Source: a virus
Length of the DNA stretch: 56,456 bases
Direction: 5' to 3' (one strand)
Virus record (IMG/VR): IMGVR_UViG_3300042995_000016
Coordinates: 1 to 56,456 of that record
The number at the start of each line of letters is the position of its first letter. Position 1 is the first letter of the stretch. Positions 1-7,000 of this stretch are shown one piece after another. Under the pieces are notes generated by a model, which ran no database searches, was not told the DNA's origin, and saw nothing but the letters and a program-made list of their open reading frames with translations. A program made the position numbers and the translations under genes.

Positions 1-255
1 ATGACGCACCCGCAGTACCGGCCACCCTCCGACTCGGACGACGACCCCATCTCCCGCCTCGCGGCGGATCCCGAGGCGTCGATGTCCACGGTGATGGCCA
101 CGATCAACGGCCTCGGCCTTCCCAGGGCGATCGACGGGCTGTTCGACCTGGCGGCCGCCGCGTCGGCTCACGGCGACCCGGACACGGTGCTGGCCTGCGC
201 CCGGCTGGTCGAGCGGATCCAGGACCACACGACGCCGAGGCGGCCCGGGTGCTGA
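1..255 (+). CDS. Hypothetical small acidic protein
   Basis: An 84-residue ORF that begins at the first base of the window, so its upstream signals cannot be judged. The N-terminal third is acidic and Pro/Asp-rich (DSDDD); the rest looks like two amphipathic helices and it ends in a basic RRPGC tail. It runs rightward, opposite to the lysis genes, with the small operon that follows. No family recognised. It may be complete or may start further upstream. Confidence 0.5.
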   Translation: MTHPQYRPPSDSDDDPISRLAADPEASMSTVMATINGLGLPRAIDGLFDLAAAASAHGDPDTVLACARLVERIQDHTTPRRPGC

Positions 256-276
256 GCCCGTCCGCCCGAACCTGAC

Positions 277-305
277 TTGACACGTCATTCGTAATCATAT
301 ACAAA
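277..305 (+). promoter_or_regulatory. Sigma70-like promoter of the left-edge operon
   Basis: A perfect -35 box TTGACA at 277-282 is followed, after 17 bases, by TACAAA at 300-305. The stretch is AT-rich compared with everything around it. It lies about 60 bases before the gene starting at 367. TACAAA is also the -10 I assign to the cro promoter. Confidence 0.6.
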
Positions 306-366
306 ACACCCATCGGGCAGTCGCTCGATGCCGCGCCTCGGGCTCACAGCGGGCAGGATCAGGGAC

Positions 367-771
367 ATGAGCGCACGTCGCTTCGGACGCATCGCCTTCG
401 GCAAGATCTTCGTCGCGGACCCGGAGGTCGGCAGGCTGGCCTCGTGGAGCTACGCCCGGTCGATCGTCGACCGCGGCAGGGCGATGGTCGAGTCCTCGCA
501 TGTCGCCATCGCGACGCGACCCGGCCACCCCGGGCTGTGGGTGTGCAAGCCGTACTTCGCCTATGCCGGGAAGCGGCGCTTCCGTCGCCTGCCCGTCCGG
601 CTCGCCTTCGTCGTCCGCATCTTGGCGGCGACGGGTCTCGCCCGGAACGCCGTCGACCGCGCCTCGCGCGGGATCGCCTGGGCATGGCGCCTGCATGGTC
701 CCTCGGCGCAGATCCGCTGGCTTCGTCAGCGCCGCGCCGAGGCGCGCTTCCGCAGGGAGTGGGGCCTTTGA
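367..771 (+). CDS. Hypothetical basic protein, first gene of left-edge operon
   Basis: A 134-residue, strongly Arg-rich protein. I start it at ATG 367 rather than at the in-frame codon at 328 because a purine-rich AGGATCAGGGAC precedes 367. The middle (about residues 75-100) has a hydrophobic stretch (LAFVVRILAATGLA) that could be a membrane-associated helix; the C-terminal 30 residues are very basic. Its stop overlaps the start of the next gene (TTGA), so translation is coupled. It follows the promoter at 277-305. No family recognised; position at the edge of the late region suggests an accessory (lysogenic conversion) gene. Confidence 0.6.
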   Translation: MSARRFGRIAFGKIFVADPEVGRLASWSYARSIVDRGRAMVESSHVAIATRPGHPGLWVCKPYFAYAGKRRFRRLPVRLAFVVRILAATGLARNAVDRASRGIAWAWRLHGPSAQIRWLRQRRAEARFRREWGL

Positions 772-1247
772 GAGCGTCGACCTACATCACCCACGTCACG
801 CTCGGCACCGGCCACAGCCGCCGCAGCCTACGCGACGAGGTCCGGGGCGACGTCATGGACGTCGTCGCCCCCTGGCTCAGCGATGCGTTGGTCGGGGAGG
901 CCGCGGTGCCGCTGCCGGTCGAGGTACTGAGCGAGTTCACGGCGCAGCCACTCACCACGTCGGGCGGCTTGGTGGTGACGGTATCCGGCCCCGACATCCT
1001 CTCCCTCGTCCCGGACCCGGGCGGCATCCCCCTGGTGACCTTCGGGGTGGCGCGACGGTCCCGGGGGGCCGGGCAGCTCTGGGACCAGCTCGCCAAGGCG
1101 TCGGGAGCGACGACGGCCCCGCCGCCCGTCCCCTGGTGCGCGGTCATCATCTACCCGACGCTGAAGGCGTTCCCGGACGCGGCCAACTGGCTCGGCGACT
1201 TCGAGCGCTGCGTCGCCTGGGCGTGGATCGAGCGGGCTGCGGACTGA
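768..1247 (+). CDS. Hypothetical protein, coupled to previous gene
   Basis: A 159-residue ORF with a TTG start that overlaps the preceding stop codon as TTGA; there is no closer ATG at the junction. The protein looks globular, with alternating hydrophobic strands (GGLVVTVSG, PWCAVIIYPTL) and a Trp-rich C-terminus (ANWLGDF, VAWAWIE). No catalytic motif or membrane span is evident. It overlaps the next gene by TGATG, forming a three-gene coupled operon with 367-771 and 1247-1474. Family unknown. Confidence 0.6.
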   Translation: MRASTYITHVTLGTGHSRRSLRDEVRGDVMDVVAPWLSDALVGEAAVPLPVEVLSEFTAQPLTTSGGLVVTVSGPDILSLVPDPGGIPLVTFGVARRSRGAGQLWDQLAKASGATTAPPPVPWCAVIIYPTLKAFPDAANWLGDFERCVAWAWIERAAD

Positions 1248-1474
1248 TGGCGAGGCCTCGGACACACCCGGACGGCACGACGGCCAGCGACCGCGCCCGC
1301 GCCGCCCTGGCCCGACTGGAGCAGAGCGGCGGGGCGCGCAAGACGTTCGCGCTGAGCGCCGGCGCCATAGAGGCGCTGGGCGCCATCCGGCGCAGCGTGG
1401 GCGACAGGTCGGAGACGGCCGTGATCGAGCGCCTGCTGGCCGCCGAATGGGCCCGGATCACGGCTGGCGGTTGA
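1247..1474 (+). CDS. Small helical, ribbon-helix-helix-like protein
   Basis: A 75-residue protein whose ATG overlaps the previous stop (TGATG). After a basic N-terminus, residues from about 30 on read RKTFALSAGAIEALGAIRRS followed by a second helix (ETAVIERLLAAEWARI). This resembles the strand-helix-helix plan of ribbon-helix-helix DNA-binding proteins ('..l..sv.al..l'). It is the last gene before the convergent holin gene. DNA binding is inferred from pattern only. Confidence 0.55.
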   Translation: MARPRTHPDGTTASDRARAALARLEQSGGARKTFALSAGAIEALGAIRRSVGDRSETAVIERLLAAEWARITAGG

Positions 1475-1539
1475 CGGCAGGTCAGCGTGGGCGGCTCCTG
1501 CATCCCCTGCAGGATGGCGCTCCACCTGCAGGCGCCCCC
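1475..1539. other. Convergent intergenic spacer with repeated CCTGCAG
   Basis: The 65 bases between the rightward operon and the leftward holin gene contain CCTGCA and TGCAGG motifs several times, plus a GGCGC/GCGCC pair that could fold. This is where a bidirectional terminator is expected. There is no T-tract, so it is only a candidate. Confidence 0.3.
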
Positions 1540-2133
1540 CTACCGCGTCTCCGCGTGCCCCCCAAGCCGGGCCTCGATCGTGCGGCTCTTGGCGGCCGAG
1601 CCGGCCGAGCTGCCGAGCCAATAGTTGCAGACCTGACCAAAGCCGAGGACGAGCGCGCCGAACAGCATGTTCAGGAGATTGAACGTGCGCTCCGGCATCT
1701 CCGCCTGCGGCGTCGCGAAGAGCAGCGCCATGACGACGAAGAAGCCGAGCACCACGACGAGGGAGATCACCGGCGCTCCCCAGGCCACGGCGCTGCCGGC
1801 GCGCGCAAGGTCCACCGTCTGACCGCGCGCCCCGGCGCGATCGGCCGCGTCGATCCTCAGTCTCTCGGTCAGCGCCTCGACCTCGGCGCGATCGAGGTCG
1901 ACCAGCGCCAGGCGCACGGCCTCGGACGCCTGCGGGTCGCTCATGACGGCGTCGTGCGCCTCCTGGGGCGTGGCCTTGCCCGTCGCGGCCATCGCCGCGT
2001 CGACGACGGTCGCCGCGAGCGCGCCGGCCTTGGCGCTCCCGGTGACGCTCTCGGTCAGCGAGGGGATCAGGGCGGGCGCGACCTCGCGGGCGATGCCGAG
2101 CGCGAGGGGGACCAGCAGGGCGGCGGGGAGCAT
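1540..2133 (-). CDS. Phage holin, 3TM-holin-like
   Basis: A 197-residue protein, directly downstream of the endolysin gene in the leftward lysis cassette. The N-terminus is a hydrophobic segment (LPAALLVPLALGIA), followed by a long helical region (about residues 25-115). Two C-terminal membrane segments follow (PVISLVVVLGFFVVMALLFA and LLNMLFGALVLGFGQVCNYWLG). This matches the '3TM-type holin' pattern, which permeabilises the inner membrane at lysis. The two transmembrane segments and the neighbour make the call good; the exact family name is inferred. Confidence 0.75.
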   Translation of the reverse strand: MLPAALLVPLALGIAREVAPALIPSLTESVTGSAKAGALAATVVDAAMAATGKATPQEAHDAVMSDPQASEAVRLALVDLDRAEVEALTERLRIDAADRAGARGQTVDLARAGSAVAWGAPVISLVVVLGFFVVMALLFATPQAEMPERTFNLLNMLFGALVLGFGQVCNYWLGSSAGSAAKSRTIEARLGGHAETR

Positions 2134-2160
2134 GGCGTTGTCCTTTCGGTGGATCAGGCT

Positions 2161-2988
2161 TCAGGCGGCGGGGGCGAGCGCGCGATCGAGCGCTGCGAGC
2201 GTGACGGCGTCGGCACGGCCGGTGGGCGCGAGGCCGGCCGATGTCTGGAAGCGGCGCACGGCGGATGCGGTCGCGGGCCCGAACACCCCATCCGCCCCGG
2301 CCGGGCCGAGGTAGAGCCCCGCGAGCGTGAGCTGGACCTGCAGACGGCGAACCTCGTCGCCCCGGGCGCCGCGCTCGAGGACGGGCGCCGGCCCGCGCGG
2401 GGCCGGCGGCGCGTCGAGGTCCCGGAGCGGGACGAGCGGGGCCGTCTGGCTGTCGGGCGTGAGGAACAGCGCCCGCTCCTCCCGCCTGCGATTGACCAGG
2501 CCGGGGAGCACCTTGCCCCCCGCCATGCGCCATAGCGGGAACTGATCGGCCGCGCCCTGGACGTCGCCGGCCAGGAGCTTGCGCCTGAGCGTCGAGTCGG
2601 CGAAGTCGGGCTCGCCCCCTTCGGCGCCGAGCCCGATGTTGTAGGTGAGCGAGACGAGCGCCGAGTATTGGTTGTCGCTCATGGGCACGGGGCAGAGCCG
2701 CGCCACGCCCGCCTCGAAGCGCGCGAGGTCCGCGTCCAGCAGCGCCTCGGCCTCGGCCCGCGTCAGGCCCGAGGGCCAGCGGCGGCGCCACTCGGCGTGA
2801 GCGAGGTGGCGGTCGCCCTCGCCCCTGAGCTGGCGCCCGCCCACCGTGAGCGCGTGGCCCCAGCCCACGGTCCAGACGCGGGCGGGGCACAGCAGAGGTT
2901 CGAGGGCGGGCGTGGTCGGGTCGCCGTCGTGCAGGCCTTCCCAGCGCCTCACGATGGTGACGCCCGCAACGTTGATGCGTCGGGTCAT
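2161..2988 (-). CDS. Endolysin: GH24 lysozyme with peptidoglycan-binding domain
   Basis: A 275-residue muralytic enzyme. The N-terminal GH24 (T4-lysozyme type) domain has the catalytic Glu in RRWEGL (E17) and the TVGWGH motif at 40-45, then a helical lobe (DNQYSALVSLTYNIG). After a Pro-rich linker (about 195-210), residues 210-270 form a peptidoglycan_binding_1 domain (RGDEVRRLQ...DGVFGPAT...AVRRFQ). It would cut cell-wall glycan once the holin opens the membrane. No signal peptide is seen, so export through the holin is expected. A terminator separates it from the tail genes upstream. Confidence 0.93.
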   Translation of the reverse strand: MTRRINVAGVTIVRRWEGLHDGDPTTPALEPLLCPARVWTVGWGHALTVGGRQLRGEGDRHLAHAEWRRRWPSGLTRAEAEALLDADLARFEAGVARLCPVPMSDNQYSALVSLTYNIGLGAEGGEPDFADSTLRRKLLAGDVQGAADQFPLWRMAGGKVLPGLVNRRREERALFLTPDSQTAPLVPLRDLDAPPAPRGPAPVLERGARGDEVRRLQVQLTLAGLYLGPAGADGVFGPATASAVRRFQTSAGLAPTGRADAVTLAALDRALAPAA

Positions 2989-3006
2989 CGGGGATCTCCG
3001 GGCATG

Positions 3007-3028
3007 AAAAAGGCCGCTCGAGGCGGCC
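3007..3028 (-). terminator. Intrinsic terminator between tail genes and lysis cassette
   Basis: On the minus strand a 6-bp GC stem (GGCCGC/GCGGCC, 3012-3017 with 3023-3028) with a 5-base loop is followed directly by TTTTT (3011-3007). It would end leftward transcription from the tail module before the endolysin gene. Confidence 0.7.
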
Positions 3029-3054
3029 CGGGGGAGACGAGATGCGGGAAGGGG

Positions 3055-3525
3055 TCAGAGGGTCGCGGCGAACCGGAAGAAGTCGTCCACCTCGGCCGAG
3101 CCCATGCCCTGCGCGGCACCGATCGTCTCGGTCAGGGGGTGGCCCCGCTCGAAGGAGGTGGCGCCGGACAGGAGCATCTCGGCCGCGAAGCGCTCGTCCG
3201 GGTCCTCGATCAGCCCGAGCATCGCGAGCAGTGCCGGCGGGAGGTCCCCGGCCTTGACCGCGGCCAGGGCCTCGGCCTTGGAGATGCGAGGCTCGCCCCC
3301 AGGGCCCGGCACGACCGCGAGCGCCTGGAAGAACTGGCGGTCCGAGACGGCGCCGGGCACGGGCGCGACGGGCGCGGCCTTGACCACCTCGCCGTCGACG
3401 TACCTGTCCTCGGCCGCGGTGCCGTCGGGCGCCTCGACCCAGCGCAGGGGCGCGGCCACCTCGAAGGGCTCGTCCGCCACCTGGGCGATGCGCTCGCCCT
3501 CGATCAGTGCGTATCTCATCGTCAT
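3055..3525 (-). CDS. Hypothetical tail-module protein
   Basis: A 156-residue protein between the putative tail fibre and the endolysin. The N-terminal part is beta-rich (MRYALIEGERIAQVADEPFEVAAPL, read in parts) and resembles short phage proteins that follow fibre genes. The C-terminal half is helical (EALAAVKAGDLPPALLAMLG). Position suggests a fibre accessory or assembly factor, but no recognisable domain supports this. Start ATG 3525 follows the fibre gene's stop by about 10 bases. Confidence 0.7.
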   Translation of the reverse strand: MTMRYALIEGERIAQVADEPFEVAAPLRWVEAPDGTAAEDRYVDGEVVKAAPVAPVPGAVSDRQFFQALAVVPGPGGEPRISKAEALAAVKAGDLPPALLAMLGLIEDPDERFAAEMLLSGATSFERGHPLTETIGAAQGMGSAEVDDFFRFAATL

Positions 3526-3535
3526 TCCTCTCCGA

Positions 3536-4462
3536 TCACCAGCGCACGACGACGACGCCCGCGGCGCCCGCGCCCGTGTTGGTCCCGTCCAGCGAGCCCG
3601 ACCCGCCGCCGCCGTAGCCGGCGCCGCCGCCGCCGTAGCTCGATCCGCCGCCGAGCAGGCTCGACCCGCCCGAGGCGCGCCAGCCGGTCGTCGTGCCGCC
3701 GGCGACGCCGGGGCCGCCGCGCGCGCCGAAGTCGCCGCCCGAGCCCGCGCCGCCCGCGCCGCCCGCGCCGCCGAAGCTGCCGCGCGTGCCGCCCGCGCCG
3801 CCCGTGGCCGAGCAATGCGCGCCGAAGCTGCTCGTGCCGCCCGTGCCGCCCTCGGCGTCCGCGAGGCCCACGGAGCCGCCGGCCCCGACCGTCACGGCCA
3901 CCGTCGCCCCCGGCGTGAGGCCGGTCACCACCTTGCGGGCGTAGCCGCCGCCGCCGCCGCCGCCGCCGCAGTTGGTGGCGGCCGAGCCGCCGCCGCCGCC
4001 GCCGCCGCCGACCAGCTCGACCAGGACCTCGGTCACGCCGGCCGGCACGGTGAAGGTCCCGGACGACGCGAAGACCTGGCCGTTGCGCGGGAAGAGGCCC
4101 GTGGCGTCGGCGCCGACGACTCCGGCGCCGGCGAGGCTGACCCGGAGATTGGCATCCAGGAACAGCCGCCGCTCGATGGGAATCTCGCAGTAGACCCGGA
4201 CCGTGCCGGTGAAGTTGACCAGCGCCGTCGTGCCGAGGTGGTTGCCCAGGACGGCGGTTCGGGCGAGCGTGTTCGGCGAGCCCAGGGCCAGCGTCCCCAG
4301 GCCCTTCTCGAACTGGACCCCGTCATCGATGTAGTAGTAGACGAGCCCGGCCCCGAGGGCGGCGGCGAAGGAGCGCCGGCCGGTGGCCGCGCCCCCCAGG
4401 CTGACCGTCCCCGTCCCGGGGTTGCTGGCGGTCTCCAGCACGTAGTCCTGCGCGCGGCTCAT
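3536..4462 (-). CDS. Putative tail fibre with glycine-rich domain
   Basis: A 308-residue protein. Residues 1-130 form a beta-rich N-terminal domain that would attach to the tail. From about 135 (GTFTVPAGVTEVLVELVGGG) comes a Gly/Ser/Ala-rich region with runs of up to eight glycines, continuing to the C-terminus (VVVVRW). Such 'FTVP.GVT.v.v...GgGGgG' domains occur in many phage fibre and receptor-binding proteins and probably fold as polyglycine-rich sandwiches. It lies after the tail hub gene, where receptor-binding proteins are usually coded. Confidence 0.75.
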   Translation of the reverse strand: MSRAQDYVLETASNPGTGTVSLGGAATGRRSFAAALGAGLVYYYIDDGVQFEKGLGTLALGSPNTLARTAVLGNHLGTTALVNFTGTVRVYCEIPIERRLFLDANLRVSLAGAGVVGADATGLFPRNGQVFASSGTFTVPAGVTEVLVELVGGGGGGGGSAATNCGGGGGGGGYARKVVTGLTPGATVAVTVGAGGSVGLADAEGGTGGTSSFGAHCSATGGAGGTRGSFGGAGGAGGAGSGGDFGARGGPGVAGGTTTGWRASGGSSLLGGGSSYGGGGAGYGGGGSGSLDGTNTGAGAAGVVVVRW

Positions 4463-4465
4463 GGT

Positions 4466-5257
4466 TCAAAGCCTCTCGGTCACGGTGAAGCGGAAGGAGT
4501 TGAGCCCGTAGGCCTGGAGCCCGATGCGCGAGGCCGGGCGGAAGCGCCCCAGCACGGCCTCTCGGGCCAGGAACGGGCCGGCCGGGCGGGGGACGAACAG
4601 CAGGTTGCCGCCGAGCCGGGCGACGCGGTCGATCTCCAGCGCCTCGGGATAGCCTTCCTCGTCGTCCAGGAAGTCGAAGGCCACGTCCCAGGCACGGCGG
4701 GTCCAGTCGTTCGTGGGGAACTCTTGGCCGCCCTTGGTCACGACCTCGGTCGTGCCCTCGTCGCGCCCGATCCCCGCGCCGTAGGAGAAGTTCCGCGTCG
4801 GCTGCCAGACGGGCCCGGCCCAGGCGTTTCCGACCCGGAGGGAGCCGTCGGGGTTGACCGCGTCGTCCAGGTCGATCCGCAGGTACCGTCCCGTGATCTC
4901 CGATGGCAGGACGAGCACCGCCTGGCCGTAGCCCGGCACCACACCGGCCGAGACGGTGCCGCTGTCGTAGGCCGGGATCGCCATGGTCGACGCCGCCGCG
5001 ATCCGGACCCGCCACGTCGCCGCGGAGGTGAGGTTGGTGCGGCTCAGCAGGACGGCGCGCCAGGTCTGCGACGGCGAGCCGGCGTCGATCAGCACCCACG
5101 CCCCCGCGGCCGAGGTCACGACCCCGCCCCCGGTCTGCCAGGCGTCGGCGCCGTGGTCGCTCTGCAGGTTCGTCCCGGGCTGGGCGCTCGTCTCCGAGCC
5201 CACGGAGAGGGAGCCGGAGCGGATCGCGTCCCGGTAGCCGATCATCGCGTTCGTCAT
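4466..5257 (-). CDS. Distal tail structural protein
   Basis: A 263-residue, beta-rich protein without cysteine or membrane segments. It reads like a carbohydrate- or partner-binding beta-sandwich (SQTWRAVLLSRTNL, GRYLRIDLDD), then a domain with SYGAGIGRDEG and a C-terminal strand repeat (LQAYGLNSFRFTVTERL). The ATGA-like spacing on both sides (3-4 bases) shows it belongs to the hub/fibre operon. A distal tail or hub-associated role is inferred from position. Confidence 0.7.
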   Translation of the reverse strand: MTNAMIGYRDAIRSGSLSVGSETSAQPGTNLQSDHGADAWQTGGGVVTSAAGAWVLIDAGSPSQTWRAVLLSRTNLTSAATWRVRIAAASTMAIPAYDSGTVSAGVVPGYGQAVLVLPSEITGRYLRIDLDDAVNPDGSLRVGNAWAGPVWQPTRNFSYGAGIGRDEGTTEVVTKGGQEFPTNDWTRRAWDVAFDFLDDEEGYPEALEIDRVARLGGNLLFVPRPAGPFLAREAVLGRFRPASRIGLQAYGLNSFRFTVTERL

Positions 5258-5260
5258 CGA

Positions 5261-7000
5261 TCACACCAAGACTGAGAGGGTCACGGTCGCGTCGCGGGTC
5301 CGCAGGCTCTCGCCCACGGCGATGCCGGCGGGGCCGTTGCGGAGCGCGTCGGCGGGGTAGGAGATCGCCAGCACGTCGCCGATCTCCCGCTCGAGCGGGC
5401 GGAGGGCGCACTCGACGTCGAAGAGCCTCCGAGGCACGCCCCACAGCGCCCCCAGCGCGTCGGCCACGGCCTGGGCGTCGGCCGCCGAGAGGAGGCACGT
5501 AGCGAGCGGCGGCGGGTCGTTGGGCCGCCGGTAGCTGGTCAGGATCCCGGAGGAGTCCAGCCAGGTCGAGTAGCGGTACTCGCTCGCCAGGAACTGCCGG
5601 CGCGCGTCGCTCACGCCGGGAGCGAGGTCGCTGATCTGCGGCGTGTGGTTGCGTTGGTAGCCGACCCGCCACCGATAGGCGGGGGTCGCCATGGCCTCGG
5701 GCAGGGCCCGCCGCGCGGCGCGGACGATCCGCCCCGTGCCGTAGGTCGCGGCCGGCCGGGCGCCCGGCCCGATCGCGCGCAGGGCGAGCGGGCGCAGGCG
5801 ACCCGACCGCGTCGGCAGGAGCCGGGCGTAGATCGAGCCGAGCACGTAGCCGACCACGTCCACCCCCTGCGCGGGCTCAGGCCCCAGGTGGATCCCGGCG
5901 ACGTAAGGGAACGCCGCGTCGAGCCCCAGGAACGCGCCCTCGTCGATCAGGTCGGCCGGGAGCGCCATGTCGTCGACCAGCAGGTACCGCGCGATCGAGG
6001 CGACCGTCGTCCGCACGCCCGCCGAGGGGAACCGGCCGGTCACGTCGGCCGTGATCTGGCCGGCCGCGGTCGTGCCGAGCCGGAACAGGCCCTGCGCGTT
6101 GCACGTCGCGTAGGAACCCGGGGCGACCGAGGCCGCGACCAGCGCCGCGTAGCTGGCATGGTCGGCGCCGACCGTGAAGCCCGCGGCCGCGCGCTCGTAG
6201 AGCGTCACCACCGTCCCGGGCGCATCCGAGTACTGGTAGACCCGGTTCGCGGGGTCGATCAGCAGGGGGGTGACGTTCCTCACCGGGTTGGCGGTCGTGC
6301 CCCCCCGGGTCTTGGGCTTCGGCCTGCCCGTCAGCTCCGCCGTGCCCTCGGCCCCACCCGCCCCGCTGTAGACCTGGGACTGGATCGGCCGCTCGATCTG
6401 GTACGAGGCGTCCCGCAGCGGGATCTCCAGCGTCGCGTCACCGAGGGACCAGGGCCGCTGGACCCCGCGGAACAGCTCCACGAGGTCGGCATAGGCCGGG
6501 TCGACGTGGACCCCCCTGTCCCGGTCGTAGCGCTTGAGGCCGAACAGGACGCGGACCGCCCTCCCGTCGTTGACGTGGCCGGCCACGGGCCCGTCCCAGC
6601 GGCCGTCCGGGTTGGCGATCCGCATCGCGCCCCAGGAGTAGCCCGCCCCCGCCTGCGTCGGGTCGAGGGCGAACCCGCGGTCCAGCTCGAACGCCGTCTC
6701 CAGCAGCGGCGGATAGGCCTGCTGCCCGATCCGGTCCGAGGCGCGGGAGACGTAGCCGCGGTCCGAGGCCCGGAACACGGCATTGTCCTCGACCGGCTGG
6801 GCGAGCAGCGACAGCGTGCCCGCCGGCCGGGTGCCGAGGCCGGGGGTGAAGGTGAGCGCCCCCGAGCCCGGCCGGTAGGCCTCGACCTCGACCGCGTAGA
6901 ACGGGAGGTCGGCCGAGTCCGTCCCGATCCGCTGGAGCGGGGTCGGGCCGGTCGGGAGCGCGTCGGGGACGCCCGCGGGCGCGGTGCCGGCCGCGCGCAT
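5261..7000 (-). CDS. Tail hub / central tail protein
   Basis: A 579-residue protein immediately downstream of the tape measure; its start codon overlaps the tape-measure stop, so the two are coupled. In siphoviruses and gene-transfer agents this slot holds the large baseplate-hub proteins. The sequence is beta-rich throughout (YAVEVEAYRPGSGALTFTPG, ECALRPLEREIGDVLAISYP) with no enzyme motif. A hub role fits position and length, but I recognise no diagnostic domain. Confidence 0.72.
   Translation of the reverse strand: MRAAGTAPAGVPDALPTGPTPLQRIGTDSADLPFYAVEVEAYRPGSGALTFTPGLGTRPAGTLSLLAQPVEDNAVFRASDRGYVSRASDRIGQQAYPPLLETAFELDRGFALDPTQAGAGYSWGAMRIANPDGRWDGPVAGHVNDGRAVRVLFGLKRYDRDRGVHVDPAYADLVELFRGVQRPWSLGDATLEIPLRDASYQIERPIQSQVYSGAGGAEGTAELTGRPKPKTRGGTTANPVRNVTPLLIDPANRVYQYSDAPGTVVTLYERAAAGFTVGADHASYAALVAASVAPGSYATCNAQGLFRLGTTAAGQITADVTGRFPSAGVRTTVASIARYLLVDDMALPADLIDEGAFLGLDAAFPYVAGIHLGPEPAQGVDVVGYVLGSIYARLLPTRSGRLRPLALRAIGPGARPAATYGTGRIVRAARRALPEAMATPAYRWRVGYQRNHTPQISDLAPGVSDARRQFLASEYRYSTWLDSSGILTSYRRPNDPPPLATCLLSAADAQAVADALGALWGVPRRLFDVECALRPLEREIGDVLAISYPADALRNGPAGIAVGESLRTRDATVTLSVLV

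Noticed and set aside
1151-2890. 579-codon leftward ORF across the holin/endolysin region
   Set aside because: Arg/Gly/Pro low-complexity translation, antisense to or out of phase with two convincing genes; a by-product of very high GC.
2668-5275. Long rightward ORFs opposite tail genes
   Set aside because: They are mirror frames of tail genes with Ala/Arg/Pro-rich, domain-free products and no ribosome sites.
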